NCBI GenBank assembly: GCA_944384655.1
Contig: CALWUF010000036.1
Location: 51,723 to 115,722 of the forward strand
Direction of reading: 5' to 3'
Source of the DNA: an uncultured Butyricicoccus sp.
Lineage (GTDB): Bacteria; Bacillota; Clostridia; Oscillospirales; Butyricicoccaceae
DNA: 64,000 nucleotides
A program made the translations under genes and the position numbers. Below, in pieces: positions 25,500-36,165 of this stretch. Under the pieces are notes generated by a model. The model worked only from the letters and a program-made list of their open reading frames with translations. It ran no database searches and was not told the origin of the DNA. Within the stretch, counting starts at the first letter, position 1; the number at the start of each line of letters is the position of its first letter.

Positions 25500-27092
25500 A
25501 TGCTTACTGTCAATCATTTGAGTATCAATTTCGACGGAGAAAATCTATTTTCCGACGTCAATCTAAAATTTACTGAGGGCAACTGCTATGGCGTCATCGG
25601 CGCCAACGGCGCAGGGAAATCCACGTTTCTGCGCATGCTGTCCGGCGACCTGGAGCCGTCCACCGGTACGGTCGAAATGAACCCAAACCTGCGCATGTCT
25701 GTCCTGCGTCAGGATCACTTCGCCTTTGACGACTACACCGTTCTCGACACCATCATTCAGGGCAATCCCCGCCTGTATCAGATCATACAGGAAAAAGATG
25801 CGCTATATGCCAAAGACCCGTTTACCGAAGAGGATGGCAACCGTGCTGCCGAGCTGGAAGCGGAATTCGCCGAGCTGGACGGTTGGAATTCTGACACGGA
25901 AGCAGGTCGTCTGCTTCAAGGTCTCGGTCTGAAGGCAGATGACATCTTGTACAGCGGCATGCGCTACCGCACAGATACCGAAAAGGTCAAAATCCTGCTG
26001 GCACAGGCGTTGTTTGGTCATCCGGACATCCTGCTGCTGGACGAGCCGACCAACCATCTGGATATCCATTCCATCCGTTGGCTGGAGGATTTTCTGGCAG
26101 ATTATGAAGGTACCGTCATCGTCGTATCCCATGACCGCCATTTTCTCAACAATGTGTGCACGCATATTGTTGACATCGATTATGGCAAGGTGAAATTATA
26201 TGTCGGCAACTATGAATTCTGGTATGAATCTTCTCAGCTCGTCCAGCGCATGCTCAATGACCAGAAGAAAAAGGCAGATGAAAAAATCAAAGAGTTACAG
26301 GAATTTATCCGCCGTTTCTCGGCAAATAAATCCAAGTCCAAACAGGCAACCAGTCGAAAGAAACTGATTGACAAATTGACGGTTGAGGAACTGCCGGCGT
26401 CTTCACGCCGTTATCCCTTTGTCGGTTTTACAATGGATCGTGAACCGGGAAAAGATATCCTGGAAGTCAAAGGGATTTCCAAGACCATCGACGGCGAAAC
26501 CATTTTAAACAATGTCTCTTTCCGCGTCGCGCGCGGCGATAAAATTGCTTTTGTGGGCAAGACGGAACAGGCTGCAACCACCCTGTTCCAAATCCTCATG
26601 GGGGAATTAGAACCGGATGAAGGGACGTTCAAATGGGGCGTATCTACCAGCCAGTCCTATTTCCCGAAGGACAATTCCGCATTCTTTAACAATCATACGG
26701 AAAGCATGCTGGACTGGCTTGCACCCTATTCCCAGACGGATACGTTGGAAACAACCCTGCGTTCCTTCCTCGGTAAAATGCTGTTCTCCGGCAATGATGT
26801 ATATAAACCGGTCAATGTCCTGTCCGGCGGTGAAAAAGTGCGTTGTATGCTCGCGCGCATGATGCTGTTCGGCTCGAATGTCCTGGTCGTCGATCAGCCG
26901 ACCAACCACCTCGATTTGGAATCCATCACGGCTGTCAACAACGGGTTGATTGACTTCAAGGGCAACGTCCTGTTCTCTTCTCACGACCATGAGTTCACCC
27001 AGACCATCGCCAACCGCATCATTGAGATCAATGAAACCGGTGTCTGGGACAAACAGTGCACCTATGACGAATATCTGGAAATCAGAGGATAA
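25500..27092 (+). CDS. ABC-F family ATPase (YkpA/YbiT group) with one degenerate nucleotide site
   Basis: 530-residue soluble tandem ATPase; ABC-F proteins act on ribosomes, either in translation or antibiotic protection. NBD1: Walker A GANGAGKST near residue 38, Walker B LLLDEPTNHLD near 182, switch VSHDRHF. The linker carries Lys-rich text RRFSANKSKSKQATSRKK near 275. NBD2: Walker A position GKTEQAATT lacks the catalytic Lys, Walker B reads VVDQPTNHLD with Gln for Glu, but the signature LSGGEKVR is intact. The NBD1 signature position reads YRTDTEKVK instead of LSGGE. One site should therefore hydrolyse ATP and the other only bind it. Start ATG after GGAGG. Confidence 0.93.
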   Translation: MLTVNHLSINFDGENLFSDVNLKFTEGNCYGVIGANGAGKSTFLRMLSGDLEPSTGTVEMNPNLRMSVLRQDHFAFDDYTVLDTIIQGNPRLYQIIQEKDALYAKDPFTEEDGNRAAELEAEFAELDGWNSDTEAGRLLQGLGLKADDILYSGMRYRTDTEKVKILLAQALFGHPDILLLDEPTNHLDIHSIRWLEDFLADYEGTVIVVSHDRHFLNNVCTHIVDIDYGKVKLYVGNYEFWYESSQLVQRMLNDQKKKADEKIKELQEFIRRFSANKSKSKQATSRKKLIDKLTVEELPASSRRYPFVGFTMDREPGKDILEVKGISKTIDGETILNNVSFRVARGDKIAFVGKTEQAATTLFQILMGELEPDEGTFKWGVSTSQSYFPKDNSAFFNNHTESMLDWLAPYSQTDTLETTLRSFLGKMLFSGNDVYKPVNVLSGGEKVRCMLARMMLFGSNVLVVDQPTNHLDLESITAVNNGLIDFKGNVLFSSHDHEFTQTIANRIIEINETGVWDKQCTYDEYLEIRG

Positions 27093-27125
27093 CACAGAGC
27101 GAAACCATTGATCTTCCAAAAGAAT

Positions 27126-27157
27126 GGAAAAAGGTCACCTTTTTGGTGACCTTTTTC
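27126..27157. terminator. Terminator of the ABC-F gene
   Basis: AAAAAGGTCACC pairs with GGTGACCTTTTT around a 5-base T loop. Confidence 0.85.
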
Positions 27158-27253
27158 CATAGCCCGTTCCATATCATATCCGCATCATTTTCCTGCTCAC
27201 ACGTCTTTCCTGACCGTTGTCCGCATATGGTAGGGACAAAAGGAGGGATGTTT

Positions 27254-29863
<2,610 letters not shown>

Positions 29864-29919
29864 CCGTCTACAATCCTATCCCTGGTACACAGATTTTTTT
29901 GTAACATTTGACGAAACCC

Positions 29920-29948
29920 TTGCATTTTTTTGTGTGCCGTAGTATACT
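29920..29948 (+). promoter_or_regulatory. Sigma-A promoter of the riboflavin operon
   Basis: TTGCAT (29920-29925), 17-base spacer, TATACT (29943-29948), placing the start just ahead of the FMN riboswitch. Confidence 0.75.
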
Positions 29949-29965
29949 ATTTTCGTCAATAACAG

Positions 29966-30097
29966 ATACGGTTCTTCAGGGCAGGGTGCAACTCCCTACC
30001 GGCGGTATAGCCCGCGACCCGTTGGGAAATTTTTCCCGCGGCTGACCCGGTTTGATTCCGGGGCCGACAGTCACAGTCTGGATGGAAGAAGAAACGA
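29966..30097 (+). promoter_or_regulatory. FMN riboswitch (RFN element)
   Basis: Matches the RFN aptamer throughout: CTTCAGGGCAGGGTGCAA, CTACCGGCGGTATAGCCCG, a variable stem-loop GGGAAATTTTTCCC-like near 30023-30037, then GACCCGGTTTGATTCCGGGGCC-type text and CAGTCTGGATGGAAGAAG closing the first stem. FMN binding is expected to favour the terminator at 30175-30205 and shut off ribD-ribE-ribBA-ribH. Confidence 0.96.
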
Positions 30098-30174
30098 TTT
30101 GAGGCATGGTTCATGTCTCTTGTTTTCATCGCCCTGTTTCGCATGGATTGTGAAGCAGGCATTTTTATTCTCAC

Positions 30175-30205
30175 GCCCTGTTTGTCTGCATAAACAGGGT
30201 TTTTT
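30175..30205 (+). terminator. Riboswitch-controlled intrinsic terminator
   Basis: CCCTGTTT (30176-30183) pairs with AAACAGGG (30192-30199), followed by TTTTTT. A second CCCTGTTT at 30132-30139 offers an alternative partner in the expression platform. Confidence 0.88.
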
Positions 30206-30227
30206 GCTGCTTTGGAGCTGATTACAA

Positions 30228-31337
30228 ATGGCAGAAATTACAACAACAGATATTCGCTGTATGCGCCGCGCATTGGAACTGGCCAAACGGGGCTTAGGAC
30301 ATGTCTCCCCCAATCCAATGGTAGGTGCAGTCATCGCAAAAGATGGACATATCATCGGTGAAGGCTGGCATGAACACATCGGTGGATTGCATGCGGAACG
30401 CAATGCCTTCAAAAACTGTACCGAGGACTGCACCGGCGCAACCATCTATGTCACATTGGAACCCTGTTGCCATTGGGGACGCACCCCGCCATGTACCGAT
30501 GCAATTTTAGAACATAACATTGCACGGGTTGTCGTCGGTTGTCTCGATCCAAATCCATTGGTTGCAGGCAAAGGATTGCAAATTTTACGCGATGCAGGCA
30601 TTGAATGTCATGCCAATGTATTGGAAGACGAATGCCATGCCATCAATGAAGTATTTTTCCACTATATCACAAAAAAGAAACCTTATGTTGTCATGAAATA
30701 TGCCATGACGTTGGATGGTCACATTGCGTCGTATACCGGCGATTCCAAATGGATTACCGGAGAAACTGCCCGCCTCCATGTACAACAGACACGCAAATGG
30801 CTCAGTTCCATTATGGTTGGCATCGGCACGGTGCTTGCGGATGATCCCATGCTCAACTGCCGCATCGAATCAGGCGTTGATCCCATCCGTCTGGTCTGTG
30901 ACAGCACATTGCGGATCCCGTTGGACAGCCAGCTTGTGCGCACAGCCAAAGAGATTCCAACCTGGGTATTTTGTGCAACTGCCGATGTGCATCGTAAGGC
31001 TGCATTGGAAGACGCCGGCGTGACCGTCATCCCGTTGCCGGATGAAAGCGGTACGCGTGTCGATCTTGCGGCAGTGATGGAATATCTCGGGCAGGAACAA
31101 GTGGACAGCATACTTCTGGAAGGTGGCGGTACACTCAATGGTGAAGCCTTGCGTCTCGGTCTGGTAGACCGTGTACAGGCATATATTGCGCCCAAACTGA
31201 TCGGCGGCGCACTGGCACATGGTCCGGTCGAAGGTCCTGGCATTGCGCATATGGCAGATGCGTTGCTGTTGGACGATCCCACCATTACACGGCTGGATGA
31301 TGACATTCTCATTGAAGGTCGTATCCGAAAGGACTGA
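30228..31337 (+). CDS. ribD: Bifunctional riboflavin deaminase/reductase RibD
   Basis: Two consecutive steps of riboflavin synthesis: deamination of the pyrimidine product of GTP cyclohydrolase II and NADPH-dependent reduction of its ribose. 369 residues. The N-terminal zinc deaminase has HAERNAF near residue 55 and PCCHWGRTPPCTDA near 80 (zinc ligands His, Cys, Cys and catalytic Glu). The reductase domain begins near residue 145 (PYVVMKYAMTLDG) and includes LLEGGGTLN near 295. First gene after the riboswitch. Confidence 0.96.
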   Translation: MAEITTTDIRCMRRALELAKRGLGHVSPNPMVGAVIAKDGHIIGEGWHEHIGGLHAERNAFKNCTEDCTGATIYVTLEPCCHWGRTPPCTDAILEHNIARVVVGCLDPNPLVAGKGLQILRDAGIECHANVLEDECHAINEVFFHYITKKKPYVVMKYAMTLDGHIASYTGDSKWITGETARLHVQQTRKWLSSIMVGIGTVLADDPMLNCRIESGVDPIRLVCDSTLRIPLDSQLVRTAKEIPTWVFCATADVHRKAALEDAGVTVIPLPDESGTRVDLAAVMEYLGQEQVDSILLEGGGTLNGEALRLGLVDRVQAYIAPKLIGGALAHGPVEGPGIAHMADALLLDDPTITRLDDDILIEGRIRKD

Positions 31338-31341
31338 ATCT

Positions 31342-31998
31342 ATGTTTACTGGAATAGTCGAAGAAGTCGGCGAAATCACTGGTCTGCGCCAATCAGCGAC
31401 CAGCACGGTACTCGGTGTGCGTGCCAGCACGGTACTTGGCGGGACCAAATTGGGCGATTCGATTGCTGTCAACGGCGTATGCCTGACTGTCGTGCGATTG
31501 ACTGCCGATGGCTTTGAAGGCGATGTCATGCCGGAGACCATGCGTCGTACCAATCTCGGTGCACTGCGTCCCAAATCCCGCGTCAATCTGGAACGTGCCA
31601 TGGCAGCGGATGGACGCTTTGGCGGACACATTGTGGCTGGACATGTCGATGGCACGGGTACCATTACGGATGTGTCACCGGAAGGCAATGCCGTCTGGGT
31701 GACCATTGCAGCCGCACCCCATATCCTGCGGTATATTGTGGAAAAAGGTTCCATCACAATGGATGGCATCAGCCTGACTGTGGCTTATGTCGACAACACC
31801 TGTTTTAAGGTTTCCATCATTCCACACACCGGGCAGGAAACCACATTGCTCACTCGCAAACCCGGCTATATCGTCAATCTGGAATGTGATATTGTCGGCA
31901 AATATATTGAAAAGCTCATGCAGCCCACACCGGCGACAGATGAACCGCCATCTGGCGGCATTACGGTCGATTTTCTCGCCGGGAATGGGTTTCTATAA
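31342..31998 (+). CDS. ribE: Riboflavin synthase alpha chain
   Basis: Dismutates two 6,7-dimethyl-8-ribityllumazine molecules to riboflavin plus the pyrimidine precursor. 218 residues as two lumazine-binding barrels: [10 protein letters not shown] at the N-terminus, NGVCLTV near residue 46, and the second-barrel counterpart GHVDGTG near 100 and MDGISLTV near 140. Start ATG four bases after the ribD stop, with AAAGGA upstream. Confidence 0.96.
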   Translation: MFTGIVEEVGEITGLRQSATSTVLGVRASTVLGGTKLGDSIAVNGVCLTVVRLTADGFEGDVMPETMRRTNLGALRPKSRVNLERAMAADGRFGGHIVAGHVDGTGTITDVSPEGNAVWVTIAAAPHILRYIVEKGSITMDGISLTVAYVDNTCFKVSIIPHTGQETTLLTRKPGYIVNLECDIVGKYIEKLMQPTPATDEPPSGGITVDFLAGNGFL

Positions 31999-32017
31999 CA
32001 GAGGAGGAACAACACAC

Positions 32018-33226
32018 ATGGCTGATTTTGCAACCATTGAACAGGCGCTGGATGCACTCCGCGCCGGAAAAAATATCCTGGTCATTGATGACCCTGACCG
32101 TGAAAATGAAGGCGATATCGTCTGCGCCGCACAATTTGCAACCACAGAAAATGTCAACTTCATGGCAACGCATGCCAAAGGTTTAATTTGTATGCCGATG
32201 AGCGGCGATTATTGTGACAAACTCAATCTGCCGCAAATGGTAGAAACCAATACGGACAATCATGAAACGGCATTTACCGTTTCCATCGACCATGTGAAGA
32301 CAACCACTGGTATTTCCGCTGTCGAACGTTCATTGACTGCGATGATGACGGTCAATCCGGAAGCAAAGCCCTCCGACTTCCGCCGTCCGGGACATATGTT
32401 CCCCTTACGCGCCCGCGAAGGCGGTGTGTTGATCCGCTCCGGTCATACGGAAGCAACCGTTGATCTGTGCCGTCTGGCGGGTTTGGCGCCGGTTGGATTG
32501 TGCTGTGAAATCATGCGTGAAGACGGCACCATGATGCGCACCACTGAACTGATCCAATTTGCCAAAAAACATGATCTGGTTATGATCTCCATTGCCGATC
32601 TGATCGCGTATCGTATGCGCGACAAAGAAGAATCTCTGGTCGAAGAGATTGCCTGTGCAGATATGCCGACCAAATACGGACATTTTAAGATTCACGGCTT
32701 TGTCAATAAGCTGTCCGGCGAACATCATGTTGCCCTGACCATGGGGGACATTGCAGATGGTGAACCGGTGCTCTGCCGTGTACACTCCGAGTGCCTGACC
32801 GGAGATACCTTTGGTTCGGCACGCTGTGACTGCGGTGAACAGCTTGCCGCAGCGCTGAAAGCCATTGACAAGGAAGGTCGCGGTCTGTTGTTATATCTGC
32901 GGCAGGAAGGTCGTGGCATTGGTCTGATTAACAAATTGCGTGCCTATGAGTTGCAGGAACAGGGATATGACACCGTCGATGCAAACATCAAACTCGGTTT
33001 CCCGGCTGATATGCGTGAATATGGCATGGGCGCACAAATTCTTGTCGCATTGGGGGTACAAAAACTGCGTTTGATGACCAACAATCCGACAAAAATTCAT
33101 GGTTTGTCCGGTTATGGTCTGGAAATTGTAGAACGTGTACCGATCCAGATCGCAGCCAATCCAGTCGATGCATTCTATCTCAAAACCAAACAGGAACGCA
33201 TGGATCATATGACAGAATACAAATAA
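32018..33226 (+). CDS. ribBA: Bifunctional DHBP synthase / GTP cyclohydrolase II
   Basis: Supplies both riboflavin precursors. 402 residues. The N-terminal RibB domain makes 3,4-dihydroxy-2-butanone 4-phosphate ([11 protein letters not shown] near residue 26 with the Mg-binding Glu, [10 protein letters not shown] near 50, [10 protein letters not shown] near 130). The C-terminal RibA domain opens GTP ([20 protein letters not shown] near 258, the zinc-binding Cys triad, and [10 protein letters not shown] near 295). Start after GAGGAGG. Third gene of the operon. Confidence 0.96.
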   Translation: MADFATIEQALDALRAGKNILVIDDPDRENEGDIVCAAQFATTENVNFMATHAKGLICMPMSGDYCDKLNLPQMVETNTDNHETAFTVSIDHVKTTTGISAVERSLTAMMTVNPEAKPSDFRRPGHMFPLRAREGGVLIRSGHTEATVDLCRLAGLAPVGLCCEIMREDGTMMRTTELIQFAKKHDLVMISIADLIAYRMRDKEESLVEEIACADMPTKYGHFKIHGFVNKLSGEHHVALTMGDIADGEPVLCRVHSECLTGDTFGSARCDCGEQLAAALKAIDKEGRGLLLYLRQEGRGIGLINKLRAYELQEQGYDTVDANIKLGFPADMREYGMGAQILVALGVQKLRLMTNNPTKIHGLSGYGLEIVERVPIQIAANPVDAFYLKTKQERMDHMTEYK

Positions 33227-33259
33227 CATTCAGGTTCACAGATACAGGAGGAAACTACA

Positions 33260-33721
33260 ATGAAGCTGTTAGAAGGAAATGTAATTGGTACTGGTCTCAA
33301 AGTCGGCATTGTTGCGGCACGTTTCAATGAATTCATCGTCGGCAAGCTGGTTTCCGGTGCACAGGATGCACTGGTACGCCATGGCGTCGATAGCGATGAC
33401 ATCGAAATTGCATGGGTTCCAGGTGCATTTGAAATCCCGCTGATCGCACAGAAAATGGCGCAATCCGGCAAATATGACATGGTCCTGTGCCTGGGAGCTG
33501 TCATCCGCGGTTCCACTTCTCACTATGATCTGGTCTGCAATGAATGCGCCAAGGGTGTGGCACAGGTTTCTCTCGCCTCCGGCATTCCGGTTCTGTTCGG
33601 CGTGGTGACCACCGACACCATTGAACAGGCAATCGAACGCGCAGGCACAAAGGCAGGCAACAAAGGCTATGACGTCGCCTGCTCCGGCATTGAAATGGCA
33701 AACCTCATCAAAGGTCTGTAA
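33260..33721 (+). CDS. ribH: 6,7-dimethyl-8-ribityllumazine synthase
   Basis: Condenses the butanone phosphate with the ribityl-pyrimidine to lumazine, the riboflavin synthase substrate; forms 60-mer capsids or pentamers. 153 residues: VAARFNEFI near residue 16, [10 protein letters not shown] near 53, [13 protein letters not shown] near 80 with the catalytic His region, and [17 protein letters not shown] near 112. Last gene of the operon, followed by a strong terminator. Confidence 0.96.
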   Translation: MKLLEGNVIGTGLKVGIVAARFNEFIVGKLVSGAQDALVRHGVDSDDIEIAWVPGAFEIPLIAQKMAQSGKYDMVLCLGAVIRGSTSHYDLVCNECAKGVAQVSLASGIPVLFGVVTTDTIEQAIERAGTKAGNKGYDVACSGIEMANLIKGL

Positions 33722-33729
33722 TCACACAC

Positions 33730-33771
33730 AAAAAATCCTCCCGAATCACAGGAATCCGGGAGGATTTTTTT
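33730..33771. terminator. Terminator of the riboflavin operon
   Basis: AATCCTCCCG (33734-33743) pairs with CGGGAGGATT (33757-33766), then TTTTT; A-run on the other side, so it may also serve the convergent EF-G-like gene. Confidence 0.86.
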
Positions 33772-33819
33772 ATTTATATGAATATCACACGCTTTGTTCG
33801 GTACGATTGCAGGTGCAGG

Positions 33820-35880
33820 TTATGCTTCTGTCGTTGCAGCAGCTATGACCTTTTCCTGAACGGCCGGAGGTGCATCCTCATAGCGTTCAAACTGGGAGAT
33901 AAACGAACCTCTGCCCTGCGTCATGGAACGCAATGTAATTGCATAATCGCTGATTTCTGCCATTGGGACTTCCGCAACAATTTCCTGACCATCGTCAGTC
34001 GGGTTCATGCCCATGATACGTCCACGGCGCTTGTTGATATCGCCGATGACGTCGCCCATGTACGAATCGGGAATGTAAACCTTCATGGAGCAGATCGGCT
34101 CCATAATAACCGGATTGGCCTGCGGGATACCCGCCTTATACGCCAGCTTTGCCGCCATCTTAAACGAAAGTTCGTTGGAATCGACGTCATGATACGATCC
34201 GTCAAGCAAATCCGCCTTCAGACCGACCATCGGATATCCGGCGAGAACGCCGTGTTCCATCGCTTCCCGGATGCCCTTTTCAACTGCCGGATGGAAGTTT
34301 TTCGGGACAGATCCGCCGAAGATGTGCTCTTCAAACAGGAAATCGCCCTCTGTATAGGGAGAAAATTCCATCTTGACATGACCATACTGACCATGACCGC
34401 CGGACTGTTTCTTGTGTTTCCCTTCCACCGTTACCTTTTTGCGGATCTTTTCACGATATGGCACGATCGGTGCGGACAACACGGCTTCTGCGCCAAAACG
34501 GCTCTTCAGCTTGGAACAAATCACATCGAGATGAATGTCTCCGGAACCGCTCAGAATGCTCTGATGGGTTTCCTTGTTGACGGTAAAGGTAAAGGTCGGA
34601 TCTTCGTCGGCCAGTTTTGTGAGACCGGAAGCAATCTTTTCTTCGCCGCCCTTGACCTTCGGTGAAATGGCCTGGGAATAGCATGCCGGAGCAAATGGGA
34701 TGCCATCCAGATTGACCGCACGGACGGTCATGGACAACGTATCGCCTGTTTTGGTCGTCGCGAGCTTGGACACTGCACCGATATCGCCGCAGGTGACCTC
34801 CTTGACTTCCGTACTCTTTTTGCCGCAAATAGAATAGATATGACCGATTTTTTCAACGCCATCCATGCGATGATTGAGCAGCGTCATGTCCTGTTTGACC
34901 GAGCCGGCAATAACCTTGAAATAGCTGAAACGACCATACTGATCGGCTGTTGTCTTGAACACAAACGCGCATGGCGTGCCATTCGGATTGCAGGCGACCT
35001 CGATCAGATCATCGCCCTCTTCGCAGACCTCAACAGCGCCCTGGTCAGGTGACGGCATATAATCACAAATACCCTTGAGCAGTGCAACTGTGCCGATGCC
35101 AGTGACAACTGTGCCGCAGAATGTCGGGATGATGAGGCGCTCCAGCACGCCCTGACGCACACCTGCAATCAGTTCCTCATCAGAGAACTCCTCACCGGCA
35201 AAATAGCGCTCCATCAAATCTTCGGACAGCTCCGCAATGTTCTCACACAGTGCGGCGCGATGCTGATCCACACGCTCAACCATATGATCCGGAATGGGGA
35301 TCTCAACGCGTTCATTGCCTTCCATACGGTACGCTTTACGCACAATACAGTCAACAACGCCGACCGTCTCGCGATTTCCCTCAAAGATCGGTACAACGAT
35401 CGGGCAAACAGTCGGACCGAATGCCTTTTGCAGTTTGTGCAGGGAAGTATAATAATCGGAATGTTCCTCATCAATCTTGGAAATGTAGAACATGCACGGT
35501 TTTCCTGCGTCTGCCAACCGCTTCCACGCCTTTTCCGTGCCGACGCTTGGACCGGACTTGCCTGGAACGACGATCAAACCGGATTCACACACGCGCAGTG
35601 CACTGAGCACTTCGCCTTCAAAATCGAAGAAGCCGGGTGTATCCAGCATATTGATCTTGCAGCCGCCATATTCAACCGGCGCAACAGCGGTGGAAATCGA
35701 GAATTTTCTGCGGATCTCCTCCGGATCGTAGTCACAAACGGTATTTCCATCTGCGATCTTTCCCATGCGATCGGTTGCCTTCGTCATATAAAGCATGCTC
35801 TCAATCAGAGAGGTCTTGCCATCTCCACCATGCCCCATCACGCAGACATTGCGGATTTTATCTACAGAATATACGTTCAA
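33820..35880 (-). CDS. EF-G-like translation factor GTPase lacking the catalytic His
   Basis: 686 residues with the five-domain EF-G layout. GTPase motifs: G1 GHGGDGKTS near residue 14, G3 DTPGFFDF near 78, G4 SKIDE near 130. In canonical EF-G the G3 text is DTPGH and G4 NKMD; here the catalytic His is Phe. This marks the clostridial EF-G paralogue group rather than the main fusA, and no rpsL/rpsG/tufA neighbour is present. The start is a TTG at 35880, with AAGGAGA 8 bases upstream and the family N-terminus YSVDKIRNV; upstream codons run over the promoter. Its cellular role is unknown. Confidence 0.9.
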   Translation of the reverse strand: MNVYSVDKIRNVCVMGHGGDGKTSLIESMLYMTKATDRMGKIADGNTVCDYDPEEIRRKFSISTAVAPVEYGGCKINMLDTPGFFDFEGEVLSALRVCESGLIVVPGKSGPSVGTEKAWKRLADAGKPCMFYISKIDEEHSDYYTSLHKLQKAFGPTVCPIVVPIFEGNRETVGVVDCIVRKAYRMEGNERVEIPIPDHMVERVDQHRAALCENIAELSEDLMERYFAGEEFSDEELIAGVRQGVLERLIIPTFCGTVVTGIGTVALLKGICDYMPSPDQGAVEVCEEGDDLIEVACNPNGTPCAFVFKTTADQYGRFSYFKVIAGSVKQDMTLLNHRMDGVEKIGHIYSICGKKSTEVKEVTCGDIGAVSKLATTKTGDTLSMTVRAVNLDGIPFAPACYSQAISPKVKGGEEKIASGLTKLADEDPTFTFTVNKETHQSILSGSGDIHLDVICSKLKSRFGAEAVLSAPIVPYREKIRKKVTVEGKHKKQSGGHGQYGHVKMEFSPYTEGDFLFEEHIFGGSVPKNFHPAVEKGIREAMEHGVLAGYPMVGLKADLLDGSYHDVDSNELSFKMAAKLAYKAGIPQANPVIMEPICSMKVYIPDSYMGDVIGDINKRRGRIMGMNPTDDGQEIVAEVPMAEISDYAITLRSMTQGRGSFISQFERYEDAPPAVQEKVIAAATTEA

Positions 35881-35937
35881 CGATTCCACTCTCCTTACAA
35901 GGGTTTTCCAGCGACCATCCGATCGCCTCTGTTCGTA

Positions 35938-35966
35938 ATTATATACTATTTGAGCTATGATTGCAA
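35938..35966 (-). promoter_or_regulatory. Sigma-A promoter of the EF-G-like gene
   Basis: Minus strand TTGCAA (35966-35961), 17-base spacer, TATAAT (35943-35938); leader of about 50 bases. Confidence 0.78.
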
Positions 35967-36103
35967 ACAAAAAATTGTGAAATCTTTCTAAACGCGTTGC
36001 CGGACAGCAAGATATTTTGCCCATTTTATGCGCGTATTTCCGCCATTTCCCCTATATTGTTCCTCTTTATATCATATATTTGTGTGTTTTCCCTCAATTT
36101 TTA

Positions 36104-36160
36104 TCAAAATCGATAAAAAACAGGAAGCGGAAAATCCTGTCAAAATTCCGCTTCCTGTGT
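36104..36160 (-). terminator. Terminator of the 1393-residue protein gene
   Basis: ACAGGAAGCGGAA (36120-36132) pairs with TTCCGCTTCCTGT (36146-36158); on the minus strand it is followed by TTTTTTATCG. Confidence 0.84.
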
Positions 36161-36165
36161 GGTTT

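Noticed and set aside
29956..30174. Minus-strand frame inside the FMN riboswitch
   Set aside because: The bases are explained by the aptamer; the frame is incidental.
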